Shown: positions 37,924 through 50,286, counted from the stretch's first letter. The stretch: 64,000 nt of DNA from Comamonadaceae bacterium PBBC1 (GCA_002256145.1 NKIP01000008.1:62001-126000); one strand, 5' to 3'. Numbers and translations: made by a program. The notes: generated from the letters alone by a model not told the origin.

Positions 37924-38156
37924 GTACCTTTGCCCTTCGTTTGCCCGATTCCTTGTATGCCCATGCTCGCAAGCTGGCGGAACAAGACCAGGCTTCGCTC
38001 AACCAGTTCATCACCGTGGCGGTGGCTGAAAAGGTGTCGGCCCTCAACGCAGTGGCTTTTTTTGCCGAACGTGCTGGTGCGGCCAAGCCGGGCGATTTGG
38101 CCAGCTTTTTGGCGATGGTGTCCGAACGTTCTCCGCTGGAGGGTGATGAGCGATGA
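37920..38156 (+). CDS. Ribbon-helix-helix antitoxin partner
   Basis: A 78-residue protein whose N-terminal strand and two helices (FALRLPDSLYAHARKLAEQD then SLNQFITVAVAEK) match the ribbon-helix-helix DNA-binding fold of small antitoxins. The C-terminal segment (about 45-78) would wrap the toxin. It starts within the toxin stop codon, so both are made from one message. It should neutralise the PIN toxin and repress the pair. Confidence 0.78.
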   Translation: MSTFALRLPDSLYAHARKLAEQDQASLNQFITVAVAEKVSALNAVAFFAERAGAAKPGDLASFLAMVSERSPLEGDER

Positions 38157-38205
38157 GCCGTTTCACCTTGATCCTTAACGGGCAGCATTTTTTTGAGGAT
38201 CAAGC

Positions 38206-39459
38206 ATGACCTTGAGTTTTGGCCCATTGGGCCTGTCCCCCGCGCTGCAACACGCCGTGTCCGACATGGGCTTGTACGCCCCCACCCCCATCCAGGCCGA
38301 GGCTATCCCTGCGGTTTTGAAGTCGGCCGACGTGTGGGCCACCGCGCCCACCGGCTCGGGCAAAACGCTGGCTTTTGCGCTGCCGCTGTTGCAGCACCTG
38401 CTGGCCGCGCCCCGGCAGACCAATTTTCGCCGCCCCGTGCGTACGCTGGTGCTGGTGCCGACGCGCGAGCTGGCGGTGCAGGTGGGCGATGTGTTGGCCA
38501 ACCTGGCTTACAAGTTGCCGCAGTCGCTCAAGGTGAACACGGTGTTTGGCGGCGTTTCGGTCAACCCGCAAATGATGGCGCTGCGTGGTGGTGCCGACAT
38601 CGTGGTGGCCACACCCGGCCGTTTGCTCGACCTGATCGACCAAAACGCTGTGCGCTTGGCCGATGTGCAGCACTTGGTGCTGGACGAAGCCGACCGATTG
38701 CTGGATTTGGGCTTTGCCGATGAGCTGCAACGCGTGCTGGCGCTGCTGCCCGCCCAACGTCAAACCTTGTTGTTCTCGGCCACGTTTGCACCCGAGGTGG
38801 AAGCCTTGGCGGCCAAGTTGCTGCGCGATCCGGTGCGCATCACGGTAGAGGCCTTTGAAGGCCACAAGCCCGACATCACCCAGCGGGCCATTGCCGTGGA
38901 CGAGAAAAGCCGCACCGCCTTGCTGCGCCACCTGATCACCGAAAACAGCTGGAAGCAGGTGCTGGTGTTTGTGGCCACGCGATACGCCTGCGAGCATGTG
39001 GCAAACAAGCTCTACAAAGCTGGGGTGTTTGCCACGCCTTTTCATGGCGAGATGAGTCAAGGCGCACGCCAGGAAGTCTTGAGCGAGTTCAAGGCGGGCC
39101 GCTGGGACGTGGTGGTCACCACCGACCTGGCTTCACGGGGTATCGACATCGCCATGCTGCCCGTGGTGGTCAACTACGACTTGCCGCGCTCGGCCACCGA
39201 CTACACCCATCGCATTGGCCGCACCGGCAGGGCGGGGGCGCATGGTGATGCGGTGAGCTTTGTCACCGCTGCAGCGCTGGCGCACTGGCAGCTGATCCAG
39301 AAACGCGAAAGCTTGGAGCTGCCTTTGGAGCAGGTGCCTGGTTTTGAGCAAACCGAAACCCCACCGCCGCCGTCACCCGGCAATGGCGGCATCAAGGGTT
39401 CACGGCCGAGTAAAAAAGACAAGTTGCGGGCGGCAGGTCTGCTCAAATCGAACGATTGA
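38206..39459 (+). CDS. DEAD-box RNA helicase (RhlE-like)
   Basis: A 417-residue helicase with all core motifs: Q motif before TPIQAEAIP, ATP-binding APTGSGKT, VLDEADR, SATF, and the C-terminal HRIGRTGRAG. The short C-terminal tail contains Pro and Lys residues and ends KSND, resembling the RhlE group. It unwinds structured RNA, with likely roles in ribosome assembly or RNA decay. It starts 49 bp after the antitoxin gene but is probably independent. Confidence 0.93.
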   Translation: MTLSFGPLGLSPALQHAVSDMGLYAPTPIQAEAIPAVLKSADVWATAPTGSGKTLAFALPLLQHLLAAPRQTNFRRPVRTLVLVPTRELAVQVGDVLANLAYKLPQSLKVNTVFGGVSVNPQMMALRGGADIVVATPGRLLDLIDQNAVRLADVQHLVLDEADRLLDLGFADELQRVLALLPAQRQTLLFSATFAPEVEALAAKLLRDPVRITVEAFEGHKPDITQRAIAVDEKSRTALLRHLITENSWKQVLVFVATRYACEHVANKLYKAGVFATPFHGEMSQGARQEVLSEFKAGRWDVVVTTDLASRGIDIAMLPVVVNYDLPRSATDYTHRIGRTGRAGAHGDAVSFVTAAALAHWQLIQKRESLELPLEQVPGFEQTETPPPPSPGNGGIKGSRPSKKDKLRAAGLLKSND

Positions 39460-39486
39460 TCCAACCGCAGGCTGTTGTCTGTATCT

Positions 39487-39708
39487 TTGTAGGAGCCCAC
39501 CCCTGTGGGCGATGGCTTGCCTTGGCGGTGTGGATGCCATCGCCCACGGGGTGGGCTCCCACAAAGACAAAATATCCGCACGGCCGACAAAAACATGGGC
39601 CATTCAAACATCTGCTGTCGTCTGTATCTTTGTAGGAGCCCACCCCTGTGGGCGATGGGCGTGGCACACGCCCTTGAAACCATCGCCCACAAGGTAGGTT
39701 CCTACAAG
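39487..39708. repeat. Four copies of a palindromic repeat in two inverted pairs
   Basis: Copies lie at 39487-39514 and 39629-39659 (TTTGTAGGAGCCCACCCCTG orientation) and at 39539-39566 and 39680-39708 (reverse orientation). Each pair can fold into a long hairpin with about 25-bp arms. The two pairs are direct repeats of each other, including the preceding GTCTGTATC. The copy at 39680 has diverged (AAGGTAGGTTCC). This is the arrangement of REP/BIME elements, placed between two convergent genes. Confidence 0.8.
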
Positions 39709-39715
39709 CAGCCCA

Positions 39716-41035
39716 TCAGCCCATCCACCCCGGCAGCCAGGTTGCAATACCCGGCACCATGAACACCGCCACCAGCAGCAGCAAACTCATCACCACGTAG
39801 GGTGCCACGGCCATAAAGATGTGGCCCATGGTGACCGAGGGAGGGGCCACACCACGCATGGTCATGAGCAGCAAACCATGTGGCGGCAACAACAAGCCCA
39901 GTTGCATGCAGATCAAAAACAGCACGCCAAACCACACCGGGTCAATGCCCAAGGTGTTCACAATCGGCATGAAGATGGGCAGGGTGATCATCATCATGCT
40001 GACCTGGTCCACAAAGATGCCCAGAAAGATCAGCAGCAGCATCATGCCGACCAAAATTTGGTTGGCCGACAGACCGTGGCCTGTGATGAACTGCACCAAG
40101 CCCGAACTGGCACCCGAGAAAGACAGAATCTGCGCAAAGGTGGTGGCACCCAGGATGATGAACAAAATCATGCCGGAGATGCCGGCTGTGCCCTTGAGGG
40201 CTTTGAGCACCGCATCCCAACGCAGCACCCGGTAAAGCGCGGCCAGGAACATGGTGGCAAAGGCACCCAAGGCGGCGCATTCGGTGGGGGTGGCCCAGCC
40301 TGCGGCCAATGCACCCACCACCACACCAAAAATGGACAAGGTGGGCAAGACATAAGCAAACAGCAAATGCCACCGTGCCCAGCCCCGATGTTGCTCGACT
40401 TCTGTGTCAGCCGGTGCCAAGTGCGGGCTGATGCGCACGCGCACAATGATCCAAGCCACAAAAGCCACCGACAGCAAGATGCCCGGCATGATGCCGCCTA
40501 AAAGCAGCTTGGAGATGGAGATGCCCGACAGGGAGCCCAGCAGTACCGTGAGGGCCGATGGCGGAATCAGCATGTCCACCGCGCCAATGGCCATGATCGG
40601 GCCGGTGGCGATGGTGGGGTGGTAGCCGCGTGCCAACATGACGGGCAGCATGAGCGAGCCCAGCATGGCCGTGGTGGCAATGGTCGAGCCCGAGATGGCC
40701 GAAAAAACCGTGCCCGCGACCACGGCAACCACCGCCAGTCGCCCCGGCACGCGAATGATGAGACGCTCGACGCCTTCAATCACTTTGAGGGCCAGTCCGG
40801 TGTGAAACAAAATCTCGCCCATCAGCACAAACAGCGGAATGGGCGTGAGCGCAAAAGCGGTGACTGAACTGACGCTGTTGCGCACCAGTTGCACCAATCC
40901 GGGTTCGCCCCCCATGTAAAGCACGGCCCCGATGATGTTGACGCCCAAAAAAGTCAGCGCCACGGGCATGCCCATGAACAGCAGCAAGGTGGAGCCGCCC
41001 AACATCAACCAGGCTGCGATTGGCCAACTGCTCAT
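39716..41035 (-). CDS. dctM: TRAP transporter large permease
   Basis: A 439-residue, about 12-helix membrane protein of normal DctM length. Typical segments are GAVDMLIPPSALTVLLG in the middle and FMPIVNTLGIDPVWFG near the end. It forms the translocation path of a sodium-dependent carboxylate importer. It is the last gene of the dctP-dctQ-dctM block and lies 43 bp behind dctQ. Confidence 0.92.
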   Translation of the reverse strand: MSSWPIAAWLMLGGSTLLLFMGMPVALTFLGVNIIGAVLYMGGEPGLVQLVRNSVSSVTAFALTPIPLFVLMGEILFHTGLALKVIEGVERLIIRVPGRLAVVAVVAGTVFSAISGSTIATTAMLGSLMLPVMLARGYHPTIATGPIMAIGAVDMLIPPSALTVLLGSLSGISISKLLLGGIMPGILLSVAFVAWIIVRVRISPHLAPADTEVEQHRGWARWHLLFAYVLPTLSIFGVVVGALAAGWATPTECAALGAFATMFLAALYRVLRWDAVLKALKGTAGISGMILFIILGATTFAQILSFSGASSGLVQFITGHGLSANQILVGMMLLLIFLGIFVDQVSMMMITLPIFMPIVNTLGIDPVWFGVLFLICMQLGLLLPPHGLLLMTMRGVAPPSVTMGHIFMAVAPYVVMSLLLLVAVFMVPGIATWLPGWMG

Positions 41036-41078
41036 GTGCAGACTCCAGACAAGATAAATAAAAACATGGGTGACAGGT

Positions 41079-44188
<3,110 letters not shown>

Positions 44189-44192
<4 letters not shown>

Positions 44193-46336
44193 GCGGCAAT
44201 GCCTTCCAGTCGGCGCTCAATGCGGTTTTGCAGCCAGCCAATCACCCGCTGGCGCAGACCTTGTTTGAAGCGGTCCCAGGCGCTGGGGTTGTTGATGATC
44301 TCGGCCCGGTAAAACGAGGGGCACAGCACCGCCGCGTGCGCGACCTCGCCGCACAAACCGCAGCCCACGCAACTGTCGGCCACGGCCGCCACCGGGTCTT
44401 GGCGCAGCGGATCGGGGTTGGGCTTGATGCTGAGCGACGGGCAGCCCGACAGGCGAATGCACGAGTGGTCGCCGGTGCAGGTGTCGGGGTCAATGCCAAA
44501 GCGCTCGCGCACCACGCGCTCACCTTTTTGGATGCGCTGGCGAATCAGCGGCTTGACGCGGCGCTGGCGGTTGAGCATGCATTCGCTTTGCGCCACGATG
44601 ACCTTGGGGCCTTGCTGCTTCGTGGTCAGGGCGTCGCGCAAGGTCTGGCGCATTTGGTCCAGGCTGTAGGTGTGGGTCACGGTCTTGACCCATTCAACCC
44701 CCACGCCGCGCACGGCCTTTTCAATCGGGTTGTTGGTGCTGCGAATCGGGTTGATGGCTTTGGACGAGAGCACGTCCTGCCCGCCGGTCGCTGCCGAATA
44801 ACCGTTGTCCACCACCAGCAGCAAGTTGTCGGACTGGTTGAACACCGCGTTGCCCACGCCGCTGGTCAGGCCGTTGTGCCAAAAGCCCCCGTCGCCCATG
44901 ATCGAGACGGTGCGCTTGCTCGTCTCGTTGGTGTTGAAGGCCGAAGCGCCCGCCCAGCCCAGGCCATAGCCCATGGTGGTGGCACCAATGTTGAAGGGCG
45001 GCAGGATCGAAAACAAGTGGCAGCCGATGTCGCAGCTCACATGGTGCTGACCCAGCTCTTTTTCGATCATCTTGATGGCTGTGAAGATGGGCCGCTCCGG
45101 GCAACCGGTGCAAAACGACGGTGGGCGAGGGTGCACTTGGGCCACGGCTTCGCTGATCGCCAGTTGGTTGCTCGCTTGAACTGCGGGCACTGTTGCTGGC
45201 AGCAGGTGCGCCGCGTATTGCGCGATGAATGCCCGGATGCCTTTCAGCACCACCCCACCGGTGTATTCGCCGCCCATGGGCAACACATCCTTCCCGTGCA
45301 CCTCGGTGTTCAGACCCGCCTTGTGCAAGATGCTGTGGATGTTTTGCTCAATGAAGTCGGGCTGGCCTTCTTCGACCACCAGCAAGCCACGCTTGCCCGC
45401 ACAAAAGCGCTTGAACTCCTCGTCCACCAGCGGGTAGGTGATGTTGAGCACATACAGCGGGATGTCGGTCTTGCCGAAGTCGTCCGCCAGGCCCAGCAAC
45501 TGCAGCGCGCGCACCACGCCGTTGTACAGACCTCCTTGCAGCACGATGCCAAAGTCCTGAGCACCTTCAGAGAAGAATTCGTTGAGCTGGTGTTCCTGAA
45601 TGAACTTGACCGCAGCGGGCCACCGTTTGTGGGTTTTTTCCTGCTCGTGCAGGTAGCTGGCGGGGGGCAACACGATGCGGTTGACATCGCGCTTGGGGTT
45701 TTCGATGGCGTCTTTGAGCGTGAAGCTGGGGCGCACGTTGTCCCGGGTGGGAAAGCGGCCGTGCACATGGCAGGCGCGGATGCGCAACTCCAGCATCACC
45801 GGCGTGTTGCTGGCCTCGGACAGCTCAAAGCCTTTTTCCACCGCGTGCACGATGCTCGGCAGGTTGGGGCGGGGGTCGATCAGCCAGACCTGCGACTTCA
45901 TGGCAAAGGCGTGCGAGCGCTCTTGCATGATGCTCGAGCCCTCACCGTAATCCTCGCCCACGATCAGCATGGCGCCGCCGGTGACGCCGCCTGAGGCCAG
46001 ATTGGCCAGTGCGTCCGACGCCACATTGGTGCCCACGGTGGATTTGAAGGTGACCGCGCCGCGCAAGGGGTAGTTGACCGAGGCGGCCAAAGTGGCGGCG
46101 GCCGTGGCTTCCGAGGCGCTGTGCTCAAAATGCACACCCAGCTCTTGCAAGATGTCATTCGCATCGGTCAGCACATCCATCAGGTGCGAGATCGGTGCGC
46201 CTTGGTAGCCCGCCACATACGAGACGCCCGACTGCAGCAAAGCCTTGGTCACGGCCAAAATGCCCTCGCCATGGAATTCGTCGCCATCGCCCAAGCGCAG
46301 TTTTTGCACCTCTTGCACAAACGAGCGTTCAGCCAT
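44189..46336 (-). CDS. iorA: Indolepyruvate ferredoxin oxidoreductase alpha-like subunit
   Basis: A 715-residue thiamine-diphosphate enzyme. It has a pyruvate-binding domain near the N-terminus, and the ThDP/Mg segment MGDGGFWHNGLTSG with following DNGYSAATGGQD near residues 480-525. A C-terminal ferredoxin-like part shows CTGDHSCIRLSGCPS and CVGCGLCGE. It oxidatively decarboxylates aryl-pyruvates and reduces ferredoxin. ATG 46336 is used over a TTG at 46342. With the TRAP importer downstream it may serve uptake and breakdown of aromatic oxoacids. Confidence 0.9.
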
Positions 46337-46375
46337 GCCCAAAACCTTTCACGGGGTTTTGACCCCTTAGTGACC

Positions 46376-46418
46376 CATTGAATGGATTTCAATGTAGGCC
46401 AGCTGCACAGGCTGTGCA
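46376..46418. promoter_or_regulatory. Two palindromes between iorA and the LysR gene
   Basis: CATTGAA-(5)-TTCAATG (46376-46394) and TGCACA-(3)-TGTGCA (46404-46418) are perfect inverted repeats in the 161-bp divergent gap. LysR proteins bind such interrupted palindromes. The first ends 40 bp upstream of the iorA ATG and is a candidate operator for the adjacent regulator. Confidence 0.5.
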
Positions 46419-46497
46419 AATGGATTCTTCCAATGGTGTACATTGATGTTGTGAATAATTGGTAGCAACCCTTATTTGTTTGAGCCATGGGGCAAGC

Positions 46498-47412
46498 ATG
46501 AATTTCCGACAACTCGACCTGAACCTCTTGCGGGTGCTGGTGGCCATCCACCGCAGCCGCTCGGTCACGGCGGCGGGCAAGGCGTTGGCCTTGTCGCAGC
46601 CCGCCACCAGCAACGCCTTGGCCCGTTTGCGCGAATTTTTTGGCGATGAATTGTTTGTGCGCTCGCCCGCTGGTTTGCAGCCCACGCGGCTGTGCGAACA
46701 ACTGGCACCCACCATGCAATCGCAGTTGCTGGCCATGGAAAGCCTGGTGCTCAACCACCAGCCTTTTGACGCATTGAGCAGCCAGCGCCATTGGCGCTTG
46801 TCTTTGTCCGACTTGGGCGAAATTTTGTTTTTGCCGCGCCTGGCTTCGGCGCTGCGCAAAGTCTCGCCCCAGGCGAGTTTGTCCAACGTGTCGGTGGATG
46901 CGTCCCAAGTGGCGGCGGCCCTGGAGTCGCGTGACATCGACATGGCCATCGGCATCCTCAAGCCGCAACACCGGGGCATACGCAGCCAGCTGTTGTTCAA
47001 GGAACGCTACATGGCCATCTCTGCCAAAGACTGGTCACCCACACCCCGTGGGCGTGGGCGCACCCTCAGCCCTGCGCAATTGGCGCAAGCGAATTTTGTG
47101 GTGGTCTCGCCTACAGCGACCTTCCATGGGAGTGTGGAAAAAATGCTGGCGGGCATGAAACTGCAAGACCGAATTCTGGTGCGTCCCCGCCACTTTGGCG
47201 CGATCGCCGAGCTGGCGCAAAACACCGATTTGTTGTGCATCGTGCCCGAAATGTACGCCCGCGAACTGAGCCAGCGCGTGCAGCTGCAGATGTGGGCCTT
47301 CGAGGACGCACCTGTTTATGAGGTGCACATGCTGTGGCACAGCAGCACCGAGCAGGACTCGGATCAGCAATGGATGCGGGCAGAGGTGGAGCGCTTGTTT
47401 GCACGGGGTTAA
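46498..47412 (+). CDS. LysR-family transcriptional regulator
   Basis: A 304-residue regulator with an N-terminal winged helix (segment SVTAAGKALALSQPATSNALARL) and a C-terminal effector-binding domain. The ATG at 46498 places the family start (MNFRQLDLNLL) at residue 1. It is divergent from the ior/TRAP genes, so it probably activates them in response to the imported acid. The FVRSPAGLQPT segment is typical of the NodD/NahR-like branch that answers to aromatic compounds. Confidence 0.9.
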   Translation: MNFRQLDLNLLRVLVAIHRSRSVTAAGKALALSQPATSNALARLREFFGDELFVRSPAGLQPTRLCEQLAPTMQSQLLAMESLVLNHQPFDALSSQRHWRLSLSDLGEILFLPRLASALRKVSPQASLSNVSVDASQVAAALESRDIDMAIGILKPQHRGIRSQLLFKERYMAISAKDWSPTPRGRGRTLSPAQLAQANFVVVSPTATFHGSVEKMLAGMKLQDRILVRPRHFGAIAELAQNTDLLCIVPEMYARELSQRVQLQMWAFEDAPVYEVHMLWHSSTEQDSDQQWMRAEVERLFARG

Positions 47413-47460
47413 GGTGTGAATCTTTGCTGCAGGTGGTCGTGGTGACAAGCTCAGCGCTGT

Positions 47461-47528
47461 CAAATATCTAAAAATTAAATAAATTAAGAATAGTCTTTAT
47501 AAATCTTTAATTTCGGTATACTTTGACC
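47461..47528 (+). promoter_or_regulatory. AT-rich promoter region directly before an ATPase gene
   Basis: This 60-bp stretch is strikingly AT-rich compared with its surroundings. A TATACT (-10-like) box is at 47517-47522, only 6 bp before the ATG at 47529. The predicted transcription start would fall on or next to the ATG, giving a leaderless message. No ribosome binding site is visible. The -35 element is unclear. Confidence 0.4.
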
Positions 47529-48722
47529 ATGAATCCGATTCTTAACCCTTATGCGCCCGGTGCGGGCACCCCTCCACCCGAGCTGGCGGGCCGCGACGAA
47601 TTGCGTGAAAAAGTGCGGGTGGCCATCGGCCGCATCCGCATTGGTAATCCCGCGAAAAGTGTATTGATGGTGGGTTTGCGCGGCGTAGGCAAAACCGTGT
47701 TGCTGGACAGAATGCGTCAGGACGCCGAAGCCAGCGGGGTCTACACCCTGAAGCTGGAGGCTCCCGAAGACCGCTCTTTGCCAGCCTTGTTGGCACCTCA
47801 GTTGCGCTTGATTTTGCTCAAACTCAGCGCTGTCGAATCGGCCAAAGCCTATGCGACGCGCGGGCTGCGTGCCTTGGCTGGTTTTGCCAAAGCCCTCAAG
47901 GTCAAATTCAACGACATCGAGGTTGGGCTCGACTTGGAGCCCGAGTTGGGTTTGGCCGACAACGGCGACTTGGAGGGCGATCTGGCTGTGTTGTTGGAGC
48001 AGGTGGGCTTGGCGGCCCAAAGTGCCAAAACTGCCGTGGTCATGTTCATCGATGAACTGCAATACGTGAAAGAGGCCGAGCTTGCCGCGCTCATCACCGC
48101 ATTGCACCGATGTGCCCAAGCCAAGTTGCCCGTGACCGTGATTGGGGCCGGCTTGCCTCAATTGTTGGCGCGGGCGGGACAAGCCAAATCTTATTCTGAG
48201 CGCTTGTTTGATTACCCCATGGTCGGCCCTTTGTCACTGGCCGACGCCAGCCAGGCCATCACCCGTCCAGCGGAAGAACTCAACGTGGTGTTTGAGCCCG
48301 AAGCCATCGATGAAATTTACAAAGACACCGACGGCTATCCATACTTTTTGCAAATGTGGAGCAAGTACGCCTGGGATGTGGCGACGATCAGCCCCATCAC
48401 GCGTACGGATGTCCAGCGGGCCAGGTTGTTGACCGAAGCAGACTTGGATGAAAGCTTTTTCAAAACCCGTTTTGAACGCTGCACACCCAGCGAACGGCGC
48501 TACCTGCGGGCCATGGCATCGCTGGGCTCTGGTCCGCACCGCTCGGGTGATATCGCTGCGGCGCTGGGACGATCCATCAACACCTTGGGCATGGTGCGAA
48601 GCAGCCTCATCAACAAAGGCATGGTCTGGAGCCCCAGCCACGGAGATACGGCGTTCACCGTGCCCTTGTTCGATCAGTTCATGATTCGCGTTATGCCGGG
48701 AGACGGTTGGCGGCAGGTGTGA
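47529..48722 (+). CDS. ATPase of AAA/ORC1-like type with C-terminal helical domain
   Basis: A 397-residue P-loop ATPase. Walker A is GLRGVGKT (residues 49-56) and Walker B is VVMFIDE (170-176). The stretch TVIGAGLPQL near residue 205 is a sensor-like strand and a winged-helix-like end follows. The fold resembles the archaeal-type/ORC1-like ATPases that occur in bacterial accessory regions. No function is established. No ribosome binding site is visible. It stands alone, with a different ATPase gene 130 bp behind. Confidence 0.75.
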   Translation: MNPILNPYAPGAGTPPPELAGRDELREKVRVAIGRIRIGNPAKSVLMVGLRGVGKTVLLDRMRQDAEASGVYTLKLEAPEDRSLPALLAPQLRLILLKLSAVESAKAYATRGLRALAGFAKALKVKFNDIEVGLDLEPELGLADNGDLEGDLAVLLEQVGLAAQSAKTAVVMFIDELQYVKEAELAALITALHRCAQAKLPVTVIGAGLPQLLARAGQAKSYSERLFDYPMVGPLSLADASQAITRPAEELNVVFEPEAIDEIYKDTDGYPYFLQMWSKYAWDVATISPITRTDVQRARLLTEADLDESFFKTRFERCTPSERRYLRAMASLGSGPHRSGDIAAALGRSINTLGMVRSSLINKGMVWSPSHGDTAFTVPLFDQFMIRVMPGDGWRQV

Positions 48723-48814
48723 TGCTGGGGCTGATGCGCCCCCTGAATGGCAACACAAGGACCTGAATTGACACCGTCAATTCAGTGACTGCTCAAATTA
48801 AGGTCTTAAAATAA

Positions 48815-48851
48815 CCTTGCATTTTGATAAACCACCTATCAAAATGCAAGG
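48815..48851. promoter_or_regulatory. Perfect 15-bp inverted repeat ending at the start codon of the second ATPase gene
   Basis: CCTTGCATTTTGATA (48815-48829) and its exact reverse complement (48837-48851) flank a 7-bp loop. The right arm ends at the base before the ATG at 48852, and the only possible ribosome site (CAAGG) is inside it. It could be an operator or an mRNA hairpin blocking translation. Confidence 0.7.
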
Positions 48852-50096
48852 ATGATTGATCGTATTTTCATGGCCGATTTGTCGGACCGATTGTCTTTTT
48901 ATCCGGGTGTTGTTTTGCTAGGCGCTCGCCAAGTGGGCAAGTCCACCTTGGCGCGGCAGGTGGCGGCGCAAATGCCAGGCGCGTTATTTCTGGATCTGGA
49001 ACTTCCGGCTGACCGGGCCAAACTTGACAACCCCGCTGCATTTTTTGCTGCGCACCGTGACCACTTGGTGGTCATTGACGAAGTGCAAACCATGCCCAAC
49101 TTGTTTGTGCAGCTGCGCCCCGAAATCGACGCGGACCGACGGCCTGGACGTTTCTTGTTGCTGGGTTCTGCCAGTGGGGTGTTGCTCAGGCAAACAGCTG
49201 AATCGTTGGCTGGGCGGGTCAGTTACCTGGAGTTGCCGCCTTTACTCTGGTCCGAAGTCCAAGCCAAAGTTCAACCTGGAGGGGCCGCCCATCAAGAAGC
49301 CACCAGCGATCCTGTACAGCAGGCCACGCAGCAGTTGTTGGCCCTGCAATCGCATTGGCAACGCGGGGGCATGCCCCTGAGTTGTTTGGCCAAAAAGGAC
49401 GCGCAATCGCTGCGCTGGCGCAACGATTACTTGCAATCGGTGGTTCGACGAGATTTACCCAGCTTGGGTATTCACATTCCCAGCGAAACCTTGTGGCGTT
49501 TTTTGCGCATGCTGGCGCACCAGCACGGGCAGCTTTTTAATGCTTCGGCGCTGGCCGTGGCCATGGGCGGCATCTCACCCATCACGGTGGGCCGCTACCT
49601 CGACATCTTTTGTGATGCCCTGATCGTGCGCAAAGTTGAGCCCTATTTCGTGAACCTGGGCAAGCGTCTGGTCAAGTCGCCCAAGGTGTATTTCCGCGAC
49701 ACTGGCTTGCTGCACGCCCTGCTGGGCATAGGCAACGCGCAAGACCTGCAAGGCCACCCCATGTCGGGGTTTTCTTGGGAAGGGCTGGTGGTCAACCACA
49801 TCGCCGCATTGTTGCCCTTGATCGCCGGTGGCAACGCGAGTCTGCACTTTTTCCGAACCGCCGCTGGGGCCGAACTCGACGCAGTGGTCGACACGGGGCA
49901 AGAGCGCTTGGGGTTTGAAATCAAGCTCTCCGACGCCCCCCGCGTGACCAAAGGCTTCTGGAACGCCTGCGCCGACCTGCAAGTCAGCCGCGCTTATGTG
50001 GTGGCCCCCGTGTCAAGCAGCTGGCCGCTGTCAGACAAGGCGCAGGTGATTGGGCTTTTGGATGTGGGGCGGGTCTTGGGGATTGTTGAGCCTTGA
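48852..50096 (+). CDS. AAA_14/DUF4143-family ATPase
   Basis: A 414-residue protein with an N-terminal ATPase domain (Walker A GARQVGKS at 24-31, Walker B LVVIDE at 72-77) and a C-terminal DUF4143 domain resembling a nuclease fold (segments FFRTAAGAELDAVVD and GFEIKLSDAP). These ATPases are common in bacterial genomes, often single and variable between strains. Their function is not known. The second half of the last domain is duplicated in degraded form 190 bp downstream. Translation may begin at 48852 or at ATG 48870. Confidence 0.85.
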   Translation: MIDRIFMADLSDRLSFYPGVVLLGARQVGKSTLARQVAAQMPGALFLDLELPADRAKLDNPAAFFAAHRDHLVVIDEVQTMPNLFVQLRPEIDADRRPGRFLLLGSASGVLLRQTAESLAGRVSYLELPPLLWSEVQAKVQPGGAAHQEATSDPVQQATQQLLALQSHWQRGGMPLSCLAKKDAQSLRWRNDYLQSVVRRDLPSLGIHIPSETLWRFLRMLAHQHGQLFNASALAVAMGGISPITVGRYLDIFCDALIVRKVEPYFVNLGKRLVKSPKVYFRDTGLLHALLGIGNAQDLQGHPMSGFSWEGLVVNHIAALLPLIAGGNASLHFFRTAAGAELDAVVDTGQERLGFEIKLSDAPRVTKGFWNACADLQVSRAYVVAPVSSSWPLSDKAQVIGLLDVGRVLGIVEP

Positions 50097-50100
50097 CGCC

Positions 50101-50250
50101 GCAGCTGGCCAGGGGCGGTGACTTTGCCGACGGTGTGATTGCAGCCGATCGTGAGCTGCTGGGCGGCACCGAGTTTGTGTCATTTGAGCAGCAGGCCATT
50201 CAGCTGCTGATGGCACAAAAACGCAAGGCGCGGTTGTTGGTTGTGTCAAG
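50101..50250 (+). pseudogene. C-terminal remnant of a VapC-like PIN toxin
   Basis: The frame reads GGDFADGVIAADRELLGG and TEFVSFEQQAIQLL. This resembles the last third of VapC-type PIN toxins, where the DFADG Asp is a metal ligand and xFVSFD begins the final strand. The first two thirds of the gene are absent and there is no start codon with a ribosome site. Identification is from memory of the family and should be treated as likely, not certain. Confidence 0.5.
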
Positions 50251-50286
50251 GTGTGTGGCGCTATTGCGGTGCGTTTCTAAAAGAGG

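Noticed and set aside
39487-39708. Could be read as a short CRISPR array
   Set aside because: The repeats alternate in orientation and differ in spacing, with no regular spacers and no cas genes. They are REP-type inverted pairs.
44228-45994. 588-codon open frame antisense to iorA
   Set aside because: It lies wholly inside a well-supported thiamine-diphosphate enzyme gene. Its composition (His, Gln, Val, Ala) is that of a complementary-strand shadow and no ribosome site precedes it.
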